NCBI RefSeq assembly: GCF_020447305.1
Contig: NZ_CP095732.1
Location: 893,501-957,500, forward strand
Direction of reading: 5' to 3'
DNA: 64,000 nucleotides
Source: Abyssibius alkaniclasticus
Lineage (GTDB): Bacteria; Pseudomonadota; Alphaproteobacteria; Rhodobacterales; Rhodobacteraceae
The translations under genes and the position numbers were made by a program. This document shows, in pieces, positions 37,148 through 46,385 of the stretch. Positions within the stretch are counted from its first letter, which is position 1, and each line of letters starts with the position of its first letter. The notes beneath the pieces were generated by a model that saw nothing but the letters and a program-made list of their open reading frames with translations, ran no database searches and was not told the DNA's origin.

Positions 37148-37674
37148 CCGCTGGGCTTGGCGGTTTTGGCGGCGCGCCATTCCTCCATCATTGCATACAT
37201 GATGATGATGGTGGGCAGCAGGTTCAGGCCCGGCATGTCGGTGCCTTCGCCCTTTTTCAGCTCTTTCATCTTTTCGGCAAGCTTTTTGGAGGGCAGCATC
37301 GGCTTTACGCGTTTCAGCGCAACCGCCAGCTTGCCGGGTTCGCGTTCGACATTGAGCTTGGACATTTTGCGCGCCCAGGGCATTTGGTCGGCCAAGGGTT
37401 TGATCTTGGCAAGAAGCGCCTTCATCCACTCGGCCTGTGGCTTTACGTTGTCGCCCAGGTTTTCCGCCTCGCGCCCGCCGATAAACCGGTCAAACGCGGC
37501 GGTTTTCTTCAAGAAAGACAGCGTTGCCTTGCGGTTTTTCTCGGTCAGTTCGGGGATGAACTCCATCCGCGGCAACTTTTTGGTGGCTTTCGTTATTTGC
37601 TTGTCGAGCTTGTCGAAGCCCTTCTCGAGGTCCTTGACCAGCTTTTTGGCTTTTTCGTCAGAATCATTTGGCAT
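37144..37674 (-). CDS. Hypothetical Lys-rich protein
   Basis: 176 residues, strongly basic with a Lys-rich, probably helical N-terminus (KKLVKDLEKGFDKLDKQITK) and a hydrophobic stretch near the C-terminus (LNLLPTIIIMYAMM). No family recognised. ATG at 37674 is preferred for a GGA 9 nt upstream; 37686 is an alternative. Its stop overlaps that of the convergent reductase by 4 nt. Confidence 0.65.
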   Translation of the reverse strand: MPNDSDEKAKKLVKDLEKGFDKLDKQITKATKKLPRMEFIPELTEKNRKATLSFLKKTAAFDRFIGGREAENLGDNVKPQAEWMKALLAKIKPLADQMPWARKMSKLNVEREPGKLAVALKRVKPMLPSKKLAEKMKELKKGEGTDMPGLNLLPTIIIMYAMMEEWRAAKTAKPSG

Positions 37675-37787
37675 GTGCGTTTCCATGAAAAGGATCGGCG
37701 CGAATACAATGCGCCAAAAATATGCACGGCCGTAATTGGCCGGCGCAAGCTTAGCATGGAATCAAATCTTGCGCGAAATAATTGAAT

Positions 37788-37811
37788 GCGGGCAGCGCCA
37801 GCGCCGCCCGC
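37788..37811 (-). terminator. Hairpin downstream of ilvE
   Basis: Inverted repeat GCGGGCAGCGC / GCGCCGCCCGC just past the ilvE stop. The following minus-strand sequence is AT-rich but not a clean U-run, so terminator function is probable rather than certain. Confidence 0.55.
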
Positions 37812-37822
37812 AAGGCACATGC

Positions 37823-38689
37823 CTAGGCGCGGACCAGCTTTTCGTAGCTTTCGGCCACATCGCGGGCCATCGCGCCAACCTCGAAATTATAGTCGCCAAT
37901 CTGGCCCACGGGCGTGACTTCCGCCGCCGTTCCTGTCAGCCAGCATTGCTGAAAGCCTTCCAGCTCTTCGGGCATGATATGGCGTTCATGCACCTTGATC
38001 TGCTTGTCTTTCAACATGCCGATCACCGTCTGTCGGGTCAGGCCGTTCAAAAAGCAATCGGGCAGGGGCGTATGCACTTCGCCGTCTTTCACAAAGAACA
38101 TGTTGGCGCCCGTCGCCTCGGCCACATAGCCGCGATAGTCAAACATCATCGCATCTGAACAGCCCTTGGCCTCGGCGGCGTGTTTGGACATGGTGCAGAT
38201 CATGTAAAGCCCGGCGGCCTTGGCCTGGCTTGGCGCGGTTTCGGGGCTGGGGCGCTTCCATTTGGCAATGTCGAGCTTGGCGCCCTTCATCTTTGCATCG
38301 CCATAATAGCTGCCCCATTCCCAGGCGGCGATGGCCATGCGCACCGGGTTGCGCTTGGATGCAACGCCCATATCCTCGCCCGCGCCGCGCCATGCAACGG
38401 CGCGGATATAGGCGTTGTCCCAGTTATTAGCCTTCAAAACTTCGGCCTTGGCGGCCTCGATCTCATCCACCGAATAGGGGATGTCCATGTCGATCAGCTC
38501 GCCCGATTTCAGCAAACGGGCCGAATGGTCGCGACCACGGAAGATTTTGCCATCATAGCAGCGCTCGCCCTCAAATACCGAGCTGGCATAGTGCAGCGCA
38601 TGGGTCAGAATATGCACATTGGCCTCGCGCCAGGGCTGCAATTTGCCATCCATCCAGATAAAACCGTCGCGGTCACTATACGCTGCCAT
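37823..38689 (-). CDS. ilvE: Branched-chain amino acid aminotransferase
   Basis: 288 residues; PLP class IV enzyme for the last step of Val, Leu and Ile synthesis. HALHYASSVFEGERCYDGKI, GYVAEATGANMFFVKDGEV and the PLP-phosphate region LTGTAAEVTPVGQIGDY are typical. ATG at 38689 has AGG nearby; a longer frame to 38728 has no support. Divergent from petP. Confidence 0.95.
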   Translation of the reverse strand: MAAYSDRDGFIWMDGKLQPWREANVHILTHALHYASSVFEGERCYDGKIFRGRDHSARLLKSGELIDMDIPYSVDEIEAAKAEVLKANNWDNAYIRAVAWRGAGEDMGVASKRNPVRMAIAAWEWGSYYGDAKMKGAKLDIAKWKRPSPETAPSQAKAAGLYMICTMSKHAAEAKGCSDAMMFDYRGYVAEATGANMFFVKDGEVHTPLPDCFLNGLTRQTVIGMLKDKQIKVHERHIMPEELEGFQQCWLTGTAAEVTPVGQIGDYNFEVGAMARDVAESYEKLVRA

Positions 38690-38814
38690 GAGCCTGATCC
38701 TTTGTTTCCGTCGCGGTTTTTGCGCCAACGGGATATTGCGAATGTTGCTGAATTGCCGCGCAATGCGACAGATTCTTGCGAAACTGATTGCAGGCCTAAC
38801 ATTGCCCCCTTATC

Positions 38815-38833
38815 ATGTCAATAAAACTGACAT
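38815..38833. promoter_or_regulatory. Palindrome upstream of petP, candidate MarR-type operator
   Basis: ATGTCA-N7-TGACAT, 34 nt before the petP start and between petP and ilvE. Its symmetry and place fit autoregulation by the MarR-type PetP; this is inference. Confidence 0.45.
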
Positions 38834-38866
38834 AAACTGTGATCGACCGAAACAGCGAGGCCAAAC

Positions 38867-39385
38867 ATGCACGCGCCAGGCATAAATTCCAAAGCGACCC
38901 GGTCAGAGCAGCTTCTGTTTCTGACCGATGACCAGTTGCGCCAGGGCATCGAGCTGATGTTCTTTGCCTATCGCGGCTTCACGGCCGACCCGGACATGAT
39001 TCTCGAAACGATGGAATATGGGCGCGCGCATCATCGCGCCATCCATTTCATCGGGCGCAAACGCGGGCTGACGGTGAATGAATTGCTGGGCATTCTGGGT
39101 GTGACCAAGCAATCGCTGAACCGAGTGCTGCGCCAGTTGATCGATGATGGTCTGGTGGAAAACCGCGTGGGCCTGCGCGACCGGAGGCAGCGCAACCTGT
39201 TTCTTACCGAAGCCGGCGAAAACCTCGAGCGCAAGCTGTCAGACGCGCAGCGCCAGCGGATGCGCGCCGCCTATGCCAAGGCCGGGCCAGAGGCCGTGGC
39301 CGGGTTTCGCACGGTGCTGGAACAGATGATCGACCCGGATATCGCACGTATCGTGCAATCGCTGCTGATGGATGCCGCGCCATGA
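38867..39385 (+). CDS. petP: MarR-family regulator PetP
   Basis: 172 residues with the MarR winged helix (LTVNELLGILGVTKQSLNRV, then RVGLRDRRQRNLFLTEAG). It overlaps the next response-regulator gene by ATGA. That gene pair matches petP-petR of Rhodobacter capsulatus, first described upstream of the cytochrome bc1 genes. Symbol assigned on family and pairing. Confidence 0.85.
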   Translation: MHAPGINSKATRSEQLLFLTDDQLRQGIELMFFAYRGFTADPDMILETMEYGRAHHRAIHFIGRKRGLTVNELLGILGVTKQSLNRVLRQLIDDGLVENRVGLRDRRQRNLFLTEAGENLERKLSDAQRQRMRAAYAKAGPEAVAGFRTVLEQMIDPDIARIVQSLLMDAAP

Positions 39386-40095
39386 ACGGGGCCGCACCGG
39401 CGATGGATGCGCATCTGCTGATCATCGATGATGATGCGCGGATACGCAGCCTGTTGCAGAAATTCCTGCAAAAGAACGGCTATATGGTGTCGGTCGCGCG
39501 CGACGCCGCCCATGCCCGCCGCCTGTTGGCCGGGCTGGAATTTGACCTGCTGGTCATGGATGTGATGATGCCGGGCGAAGACGGTTTCACGCTGACCCGC
39601 GATTTGCGCCGCTCGATGGCCACGCCGATTCTGCTGCTCACCGCGCGGGGCGAGGCGGAAGACCGGATCAAGGGGCTGGAGCTTGGGGCCGATGATTACC
39701 TTGCCAAACCCTTCGAGCCGAAAGAGCTTTTGCTGCGCGTCCATGCCATTCTGCGCCGCGTGCCCAAAGACACCCGCCTGCCCAGCCCGCCGCGGATGTT
39801 GCAGCTGGGTGCCGTGCGCTACGATATCAGCCGCGCCGAGCTTTGGGCGGGCGATGCGCCCGTGCGCCTGACCTCGACCGAAAGCGCGCTCATGCGGATA
39901 TTTGCCGCGCAGCCGGGGCAGGCGCTGAGCCGGCTGGAACTGGTGGACGAGCTTGGCCGCACGGGCGGTGATACACAGGAACGCGCGATTGACGTGCAAA
40001 TTACCCGCCTGCGCCGCAAGATCGAGGCGGATAGCAAGCAGCCCCGCTACCTGCAAACCGTGCGCGGTGCGGGCTATATGCTGGTGCCGGACTAA
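39382..40095 (+). CDS. petR: OmpR-family response regulator PetR
   Basis: 237 residues: receiver domain with the acidic pocket IIDDDARIR, phosphoacceptor in VMDVMMPGEDG and Lys in LAKPFEPKELL; then an OmpR-type winged helix (ERAIDVQITRLRRKIEADSK, ending TVRGAGYMLV). In R. capsulatus PetR is needed for respiratory and photosynthetic growth. No histidine kinase gene is adjacent, and petABC does not follow here. Confidence 0.92.
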   Translation: MNGAAPAMDAHLLIIDDDARIRSLLQKFLQKNGYMVSVARDAAHARRLLAGLEFDLLVMDVMMPGEDGFTLTRDLRRSMATPILLLTARGEAEDRIKGLELGADDYLAKPFEPKELLLRVHAILRRVPKDTRLPSPPRMLQLGAVRYDISRAELWAGDAPVRLTSTESALMRIFAAQPGQALSRLELVDELGRTGGDTQERAIDVQITRLRRKIEADSKQPRYLQTVRGAGYMLVPD

Positions 40096-40106
40096 GGGAG
40101 AGTAAG

Positions 40107-40742
40107 ATGGCCGACCATGCGATGATTACCATTGCCGATGACTATTTCAGCAAGGGCTGCGGGCGCTGTGCGCGCTTTGCCACGCCCGATTGTTCGACCC
40201 GCCGCTGGATTGACGGGCTGAACGATCTGCGCCGCATCTGCCTGGATATGGGGCTGGTCGAGGTCGTGAAATGGGGCCACCCCTGCTATATGTATGAAGA
40301 CCGCAATATCGCGATGATCGGCGCGTTTCGGGGCGATTTTCTGCTGACCATGTTCAACGCCGCGCTGCTGAAAGACCCCGAGGGGATTTTGAAAAAACGC
40401 GGCCCGAATGCCCGCGTGGCCACCGAGTTCAACTTCACCGATACTGCCGAAGTCGTCGCGCAAGAGGAGGTGATTCGCACCTATATCGCCGAGGCGATCG
40501 GCTATGCCAAAGCCGGTATCAAGCCCGAAAAAATTGTGCGCGATATCGACATGCCCGACGAGCTGACCAACGCGCTTGACGATGACCCCGAACTCGCCGA
40601 AGCCTTCGACGCGCTCACCCCCGGGCGGCAGCGCAGCTATATGTTCAACCTGAACAGCGCCAAAAATTCATCCACACGGGTGAAGCGGATTGCGAAGTTT
40701 CGCGACAAGATCATCGCGGGCAAGGGCGCTTTGGAGCGGTGA
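40107..40742 (+). CDS. DUF1801 / YdeI-like protein
   Basis: 211 residues. LRRICLDMGLVEVVKWGHPC, NIAMIGAFRGDFLLTMFNAA and the C-terminal DALTPGRQRSYMFNLNSAKN match the YdeI/OmpD-associated family with a DUF1801 domain. The YdeI name comes from an E. coli/Salmonella stress phenotype; no reaction is known. It starts 11 nt after petR. Confidence 0.87.
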   Translation: MADHAMITIADDYFSKGCGRCARFATPDCSTRRWIDGLNDLRRICLDMGLVEVVKWGHPCYMYEDRNIAMIGAFRGDFLLTMFNAALLKDPEGILKKRGPNARVATEFNFTDTAEVVAQEEVIRTYIAEAIGYAKAGIKPEKIVRDIDMPDELTNALDDDPELAEAFDALTPGRQRSYMFNLNSAKNSSTRVKRIAKFRDKIIAGKGALER

Positions 40743-40778
40743 CGACAGCCTCGTCAAGCGAATGATTTGCTCTGTCGG

Positions 40779-41519
40779 TCAGCCTTCCGACTTTGACTTC
40801 ACCCGCCGCCGCCGCAACATATTCAGCCCCTCGACCAGCGCCGAGAACGCCATCGCGGCATAAATATACCCTTTGGGCACATGCGCGCCGAGGCCTTCGG
40901 CGATCAGCGTCATGCCGATCATCAGCAAGAACCCGAGTGCGAGCATCACTACGGTGGGGTTGGCTTGCACGAAATTGGCCAGCGGGGTGGCGGCCAGCAG
41001 CATCACGCCGACGGCCACGACCACGGCGACAATCATGATCGGCAAATGGTTGGTCATGCCCACGGCGGTGATGATCGAATCGATCGAGAAGACCAGATCG
41101 AGTAGCAATATCTGCGCGATCACAGCACCAAAGGCCATGCTGGCGGGGCTGTCAAACACATCGTTATCGCCATGCGGGTCGACATTGTGGTGAATTTCGG
41201 TTGTCGCCTTCCAGACCAGAAACAGCCCGCCCGCAATAAGAATCAGGTCTTTGATTGAAAGCGGCTGGCTGAAGATTTCCATGAACGGCTGGTCAAGCTG
41301 CACCACCCAGGCAATGCCCGCCAGAAGCACCAGCCGAAATACCAGCGCAAGGCCAATGCCAAGTCGGCGGGCGCGGGCGCGCTGGCCTTCGGGAAGCTTG
41401 TTGGTCAGGATGGAGATGAACACCAGATTGTCGATGCCCAGCACGATTTCCATGACAATCAGCGAGACAAGCGCAACCCAAGTCGACGGTTGGCTGAACA
41501 GGATGAGGAGCGCGTCCAT
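40779..41519 (-). CDS. TerC-family membrane protein
   Basis: 246 residues and about seven membrane helices. [20 protein letters not shown] near the N-terminus and [20 protein letters not shown] in the middle are the two TerC signatures with membrane-embedded acidic residues. Family members export Mn2+ in other bacteria or appear in tellurite-resistance clusters. No ter partners are nearby, so metal homeostasis is the more likely role. Confidence 0.92.
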   Translation of the reverse strand: MDALLILFSQPSTWVALVSLIVMEIVLGIDNLVFISILTNKLPEGQRARARRLGIGLALVFRLVLLAGIAWVVQLDQPFMEIFSQPLSIKDLILIAGGLFLVWKATTEIHHNVDPHGDNDVFDSPASMAFGAVIAQILLLDLVFSIDSIITAVGMTNHLPIMIVAVVVAVGVMLLAATPLANFVQANPTVVMLALGFLLMIGMTLIAEGLGAHVPKGYIYAAMAFSALVEGLNMLRRRRVKSKSEG

Positions 41520-41541
41520 AATGTCGGTCTTTCAATATGTC

Positions 41542-42048
41542 TCAGTTGCGAATCTCGTCATGGCCCACACCCCATAGATTGGATTTGGGCATCCAGCCGC
41601 TGTAACCATCGGCAGTTATCTCACACCAATCGGCGGTGCAGCGGCCAAGGCGGCCGATCACGCCGTTTTCCGTCATGGCGCGGATGGCCGAATTTTCGCG
41701 CGGATCGGCGTAAAGCGGGGCGTTGTCGGCCACAACCAGCGCGGTGCGCACACCGCTCAGCAAGGTGTAGTGCATCCAGCCACCGGCCCCGTCCACATCG
41801 CGCACACGGCGCCAATTGTCGAACTCGGCGGTAACCTGTAGCGGCGTTCCGCGATGCAGGAAAACCCAGTCCACCCGGTGGTTGAGCGAGGGGCCGCGCC
41901 GCACATTCGCGTTGGATGATTTGAGCGATACAAAGCGCGGCACTGGCAGCCCGGTGACCGCGCCCGGCTCGGATTCATCCTGAGCGATGGCCGCCATAGG
42001 TAGTGTGCAGGCCAGACCTGCCAAAAATTTCCGCCGCGTGCTGATCAT
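41542..42048 (-). CDS. Exported SH3-domain protein
   Basis: 168 residues. The N-terminus STRRKFLAGLACTLPMAAIA is a twin-arginine-type signal. Two bacterial SH3-like units follow (SLKSSNANVRRGPSLNHRVD and VVADNAPLYADPRENSAIRA), ending in DGYSGWMPKSNLWGV. Probably a periplasmic cell-wall-associated protein; partner unknown. Confidence 0.85.
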   Translation of the reverse strand: MISTRRKFLAGLACTLPMAAIAQDESEPGAVTGLPVPRFVSLKSSNANVRRGPSLNHRVDWVFLHRGTPLQVTAEFDNWRRVRDVDGAGGWMHYTLLSGVRTALVVADNAPLYADPRENSAIRAMTENGVIGRLGRCTADWCEITADGYSGWMPKSNLWGVGHDEIRN

Positions 42049-42197
42049 TCCGCCTGTTACCCTTGTTCCCGTTCTGGCACATGACCTTGCGCTGCTTTGG
42101 CGAATCTGAAGCCGATCTGACGCCGATTTGTCATTGCCAAGGCGCGCCCAGATGCGATGATAGCAGGTAAACCCAAGCGAAAGGAACCGAGAAACGC

Positions 42198-43184
42198 ATG
42201 TCTGGCAAACGCCTCAAAGTGATCGTGACCCGCCGCCTGCCCGAACCGGTTGAAACCCGGCTTGGCGAGTTGTTCGATGTAACGCTGAACAGCGATGACC
42301 ACCGCTTCAGCCGCGGTGAACTGGCCGAGGCAATGGCGCGCGCCGATGTGCTTGTGCCCACGCTTGGCGATGCGATTGACCAGCGGCTGCTGGCCCAGGC
42401 CGGCCCGCAGCTGCGGCTGATCGCCAATTATGGCGCTGGGTTTGACCATATCGATGTGCAAACCGCGCTGAGCCGCAATATCATTGTAACCAACACGCCC
42501 GGCGTGCTGACCGAAGACACGGCCGATATGACGATGGCGCTTATACTGGCCGTGCCGCGCCGGCTGCGCGAAGGCAATTTGCTGATGCAAAAGGGCGAAT
42601 GGCAGGGCTGGTCGCCCACGGCGCTTATGGGCCACCGGATTGGCGGCAAGCGGTTGGGCATTCTGGGCATGGGGCGCATCGGGCAGGCCGTGGCGCGGCG
42701 CGCGGCCGCCTTCGGGTTGCAGGTGCATTATCACAATCGCCGCCGCCTACATGCCGATACCGAGGAACGTTTGGCCGCGACATGGTGGGAAAGCCTTGAT
42801 CAGATGCTTGCGCGGGTCGATATCCTGTCGGTCAACGCACCGCATACGCCCAGCACGTTCCACTTGCTCAACGCGCGGCGGCTGAAGCTGATGAAGCCAA
42901 GCGCCTATATCGTCAATACCAGCCGGGGCGAGGTGGTGGATGAGAACGCGCTTACCCGGATGCTGCGCGCCGGCGAGTTGGCGGGTGCGGGCCTGGATGT
43001 GTATGAGCATGGCAACGACATCAACCCCCGCCTGCGCGGGCTGGACAACGTGCTGTTGCTGCCGCATATGGGCAGTGCAACACAGGAAGGCCGGCTGGAG
43101 ATGGGTGAAAAGGTGATCATCAACATCAAAACCCATGCCGATGGCCACCGCCCGCCCGACCAGGTTCTGCCGAGTATGCTTTAA
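42198..43184 (+). CDS. D-2-hydroxyacid dehydrogenase (glyoxylate/hydroxypyruvate reductase type)
   Basis: 328 residues. Nucleotide motif GKRLGILGMGRIGQAVARR near residue 152, catalytic Arg in VNTSRGEVVDE, Glu in the GLDVYEHG region and His in LLPHMGSATQEGR are all present. Family members reduce glyoxylate or hydroxypyruvate with NAD(P)H. Followed within 2 nt by the AbrB-type gene. Confidence 0.9.
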   Translation: MSGKRLKVIVTRRLPEPVETRLGELFDVTLNSDDHRFSRGELAEAMARADVLVPTLGDAIDQRLLAQAGPQLRLIANYGAGFDHIDVQTALSRNIIVTNTPGVLTEDTADMTMALILAVPRRLREGNLLMQKGEWQGWSPTALMGHRIGGKRLGILGMGRIGQAVARRAAAFGLQVHYHNRRRLHADTEERLAATWWESLDQMLARVDILSVNAPHTPSTFHLLNARRLKLMKPSAYIVNTSRGEVVDENALTRMLRAGELAGAGLDVYEHGNDINPRLRGLDNVLLLPHMGSATQEGRLEMGEKVIINIKTHADGHRPPDQVLPSML

Positions 43185-43185
43185 C

Positions 43186-44253
43186 GTGCCAGCCCCCAAA
43201 CAAGACGAGATCGTGCGCAGCATCATGACGCTGGCCATCGGCGCGATTGGCGCGGGCCTGGCGCGGCAGATCAACCTGCCCATGTTCATGCTGACCGGCC
43301 CGGCCATTGCTGTGGCGCTGGCGGGGTATTTTGGCCTGCCGGTGATGATGGCGCAATTGATGCGCAACATCATCTTTCTGGTGATTGGCGTGGCGATTGG
43401 CGCGGGCATGAATGCCGAAGCCAGCGCCGCCATGCTGCACTGGCCGTTGGCCTTTATCGTGCTGGGCGTCGCGCTTATGCTAATCATGTGGCTGAGCCTT
43501 GTGATGCTGCAAAAGCTGTTTGGCTATGATCGCAACACAGCCATTCTGGCCTCGGTTCCCGGCCATCTGAGCTATGTGATGTCCTTTGGTCCGAATGCCA
43601 AAGCCGATATGTCGCGCGTGTCGATCGTGCAATCGGTCCGGCTGCTGGCGCTGTCTTTCACCGTGCCGTTTCTGGCCGCGCTGCTGGGGATCGATACCAG
43701 CCTTGCTGCCCTTGCCCCGGCAGTGCCCATGAACTCTGTCAGCTTTGCGCTGTTGCTGTTTGTGTCGGTTTTCGTGGGTGTCGGGCTGAACGCTCTGAAA
43801 CTTCCATCGGCATTGCTTATCGCCGGAATGCTGGTATCGACCTTCGCTCAGGTCTTTGGGTTGGTGCGCGGCGCGCCCAGCGCCGATATCATGCTTGCCG
43901 GGCTCATTGCGGTTGGCGCGCTGCTTGGCTGCCGGCTTTCGGTGCTGCGCCGCGCGGCTTTGGCCAAGGGGCTGGTCGCCGGTCTGGCGACAACCCTGCT
44001 GGCCGTGGCCGTTGCCGGTGCCGCGGCCTTTGGTGCGGGGCTGATGACCGGCCAGCCGTTTTTGCACGTGCTTGTGGCCTTTGCGCCCGGCGGGCTGGAA
44101 ACGATGGTGGCGATGGGCGCCGTGATAGGCGCCGATGCGGGGTTTGTGGCGGCGGCGCATATTGCGCGGCTTTTCATGCTGACGGGGCTGGTGCCGCTGT
44201 TTCTGGGCCGTGGCCCGCGCAAACAGAACAGCCCGCGCGACGCGCAACCGTAA
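43186..44253 (+). CDS. AbrB-family membrane protein (putative permease)
   Basis: 355 residues from the GTG at 43186, directly after the dehydrogenase stop. About ten hydrophobic helices in two similar halves; LARQINLPMFMLTGPAIAVA and GHLSYVMSFG in one half, VAFAPGGLETMVAMGAVIGA in the other, match the Pfam AbrB family once called ammonia monooxygenase-like. Transport substrate unknown. Its last 80 nt overlap the convergent moeB gene. Confidence 0.85.
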   Translation: MPAPKQDEIVRSIMTLAIGAIGAGLARQINLPMFMLTGPAIAVALAGYFGLPVMMAQLMRNIIFLVIGVAIGAGMNAEASAAMLHWPLAFIVLGVALMLIMWLSLVMLQKLFGYDRNTAILASVPGHLSYVMSFGPNAKADMSRVSIVQSVRLLALSFTVPFLAALLGIDTSLAALAPAVPMNSVSFALLLFVSVFVGVGLNALKLPSALLIAGMLVSTFAQVFGLVRGAPSADIMLAGLIAVGALLGCRLSVLRRAALAKGLVAGLATTLLAVAVAGAAAFGAGLMTGQPFLHVLVAFAPGGLETMVAMGAVIGADAGFVAAAHIARLFMLTGLVPLFLGRGPRKQNSPRDAQP

Positions 44254-44959
44254 GGCTGCGCGTCTCGCCCCACAGCCCGTCATAAATGGTCATGCGCCCG
44301 GCAAGGCTGGCACCGCCTGCCTGTGCGATGAATTTTACTGCCTCCAGCGCCATCATACTGCCCATCACACCGGCCAAAGCGCCTACGATACCGGCTTCCG
44401 AGCAGTTCGGCACCAGCCCCGGCGCGGGTGCTTCGGGAAAGATGCAGGCATAACAGGGCGCGCCCTTGGCGGGGTGATAAAGGCTCATCTGCCCGTCCCA
44501 CTGGCTCATCGCGGCGGCCAGCAGCGGGGTTTTCAGCGCCACACTGGTGGCGTTGACCAGATAACGGGTGGCAAAATTGTCAGAACCATCAAGCACAAGG
44601 TCATGGCCTGCCAGCAGGTTTGCGGCATTCTCATCGGTAAGCCGCAGTTGCACGGGCTGCACCGAAACACCGGGGTTGAGCGCGGCCAGCGTGGCCTGCG
44701 CGGCCAGCACCTTGGGTTGGCCGATATCGCTTGTGGCAAAAATCACCTGCCGTTGCAGGTTTGACAGGCTGACCCTGTCATCATCAATCAGCGTGACATG
44801 GCCAATGCCCGCAGCGGCCAGATACAGGCAAAGCGGCGCACCCAGCCCGCCTGCACCCACCACCGCCACGCGCGCATGGCGCAGACGCGCCTGCCCGGCC
44901 CCGCCAATTTCGCGCAGCACGATATGGCGTGCATAGCGGTCAAGTTCGGCGGGGTCCAT
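44174..44959 (-). CDS. moeB: MoeB/ThiF-type adenylyltransferase
   Basis: 261 residues; activates the C-terminal Gly of MoaD- or ThiS-like sulfur carriers with ATP. The nucleotide loop VAVVGAGGLGAPLCLYLAAA, the Arg-containing NLQRQVIF, Asp in LVLDGSDNFATRYLVN and zinc pairs CYAC and CSVC are complete. The HesA/MoeB/ThiF branch cannot be narrowed with certainty. Four nt separate it from cysK, which fits a sulfur-handling unit. Confidence 0.9.
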   Translation of the reverse strand: MDPAELDRYARHIVLREIGGAGQARLRHARVAVVGAGGLGAPLCLYLAAAGIGHVTLIDDDRVSLSNLQRQVIFATSDIGQPKVLAAQATLAALNPGVSVQPVQLRLTDENAANLLAGHDLVLDGSDNFATRYLVNATSVALKTPLLAAAMSQWDGQMSLYHPAKGAPCYACIFPEAPAPGLVPNCSEAGIVGALAGVMGSMMALEAVKFIAQAGGASLAGRMTIYDGLWGETRSLTVARRAGCSVCAGHGPETAAPAPSA

Positions 44960-44962
44960 CGC

Positions 44963-45916
44963 TCAGCCGATCCCGTCAAACAGCGCCGAAGACAGGTAAC
45001 GTTCGGCAAAACTGGGGATGATCACAACTATGCGCGCGCCCGCCATATCGGGGCGTTCGGCAATTTCAAGCGCGGCGGCAAGCGCCGCACCCGAAGATAT
45101 GCCCACCGGAATACCCTCCAGGGCCGCCACGCGGCGCGCGGTTTCCAGCGCGGTTTCATTGCCGATGGTCAGCACCTCGTCGATCAGCTCGCGGCGCAGA
45201 ATCGCGGGCACAAACCCGGCGCCGATGCCCTGAATTTTATGCGGCCCCGGCTCGCCGCCCGAAAGAACCGGGCTGTCTTCGGGCTCTACCGCCACGATTT
45301 TGACCGCCGGGTTGCGCGCCTTCAGCACCGAACCAACGCCGGTAATCGTGCCGCCTGTGCCCACGCCGGAAATGAACACATCGACCTTGCCACCGGTATC
45401 GGCCCAGATCTCCTCGGCCGTGGTGCGGATGTGGATTTCGGGGTTGGCGGGGTTTTCAAACTGCTGCGGGATGATCGCACCGGGGGTGGCGGCGGCAATC
45501 TCCTCGGCCTTTGCGATGGCGCCCTTCACGCCCTTGTCAGCCGGGGTCAGCACCAGTTCGGCCCCTAATAGCGCCAGCATCTTGCGGCGCTCAAGCGACA
45601 TGCTTTCCGGCATGGTCAGAATAACGCGATAGCCGCGCGCCGCCCCCACAAAGGCCAGCGCAATGCCGGTATTGCCCGAGGTAGGCTCGACCAGCACACC
45701 GCCAGCTTTGAGCGTGCCCGAGGCTTCCAACGCATCAATCATCGAAACACCGATCCGGTCCTTGACCGAGGCGATGGGGTTGAAGAATTCCAGCTTCGCC
45801 AGAATCTCCGCACTGGCGCCTGCGTCTTTGGCAAGCCGCGACAGGCGCACAAGCGGGGTGCCGCCAATGGTTTCGGTAATGTCATTATAGGTGGTTTGGC
45901 GGGGGGGCATGGGCAT
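44963..45916 (-). CDS. cysK: Cysteine synthase (O-acetylserine sulfhydrylase)
   Basis: 317 residues; makes cysteine from O-acetylserine and sulfide with PLP. The PLP lysine is in [11 protein letters not shown], the substrate loop is [10 protein letters not shown] and the phosphate-binding [10 protein letters not shown] follows. It lies downstream of an Rrf2 regulator (12 nt) and upstream of moeB. Confidence 0.96.
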   Translation of the reverse strand: MPMPPRQTTYNDITETIGGTPLVRLSRLAKDAGASAEILAKLEFFNPIASVKDRIGVSMIDALEASGTLKAGGVLVEPTSGNTGIALAFVGAARGYRVILTMPESMSLERRKMLALLGAELVLTPADKGVKGAIAKAEEIAAATPGAIIPQQFENPANPEIHIRTTAEEIWADTGGKVDVFISGVGTGGTITGVGSVLKARNPAVKIVAVEPEDSPVLSGGEPGPHKIQGIGAGFVPAILRRELIDEVLTIGNETALETARRVAALEGIPVGISSGAALAAALEIAERPDMAGARIVVIIPSFAERYLSSALFDGIG

Positions 45917-45928
45917 GGGCGAGTGTCC

Positions 45929-46381
45929 TCAGATCGTGAAATCAATGGTTTCATCATCTGTGCGGCCAATGCCTGCGGCACGGGCCTGGTTGCACAGGTC
46001 TTCCATGCTGATCTTATCCAGCCTGGATAGCAACTCGTTCTGGTGCTTTTCCCAGATCGGGCCAATGATTTGCGTGCCAAGCTCGGCCCCGCCGATGCTG
46101 GCATCTTCATCGGCATCCATCTGGCTGATCACCCGCACCACATCACCCAGGGTCACCTTGCGGCGTTCGCGCGCCAGCGTATAGCCGCCGCGCGGGCCGC
46201 GCACGCCTTTCAGCACGCCCTTGCGCACCAGATGCTGCAAAACCTGCTCCAGATAACGCTGTGGAATACCCTGACGTGCGGTGATATCGCGCGATTGCAC
46301 GGGGTTGGGGCGGGCGTTATAGGCCACATCCAGAACCGCCTCGATGGCCAGCAGGGTTTTGCGGGTCATGCGCAATATCAT
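45929..46381 (-). CDS. Rrf2-family regulator, CymR-like by context
   Basis: 150 residues from 46381 (an ATG at 46369 is also possible). The HTH GIPQRYLEQVLQHLVRKGVL and wing KGVRGPRGGYTLARERRKV are typical. Only one cysteine (DLCNQ) is present, so an IscR-like iron-sulfur cluster is unlikely. Adjacent to cysK, it recalls CymR, the Bacillus cysteine regulator that works with CysK; that parallel is inference. Confidence 0.9.
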   Translation of the reverse strand: MILRMTRKTLLAIEAVLDVAYNARPNPVQSRDITARQGIPQRYLEQVLQHLVRKGVLKGVRGPRGGYTLARERRKVTLGDVVRVISQMDADEDASIGGAELGTQIIGPIWEKHQNELLSRLDKISMEDLCNQARAAGIGRTDDETIDFTI

Positions 46382-46385
46382 GTCC

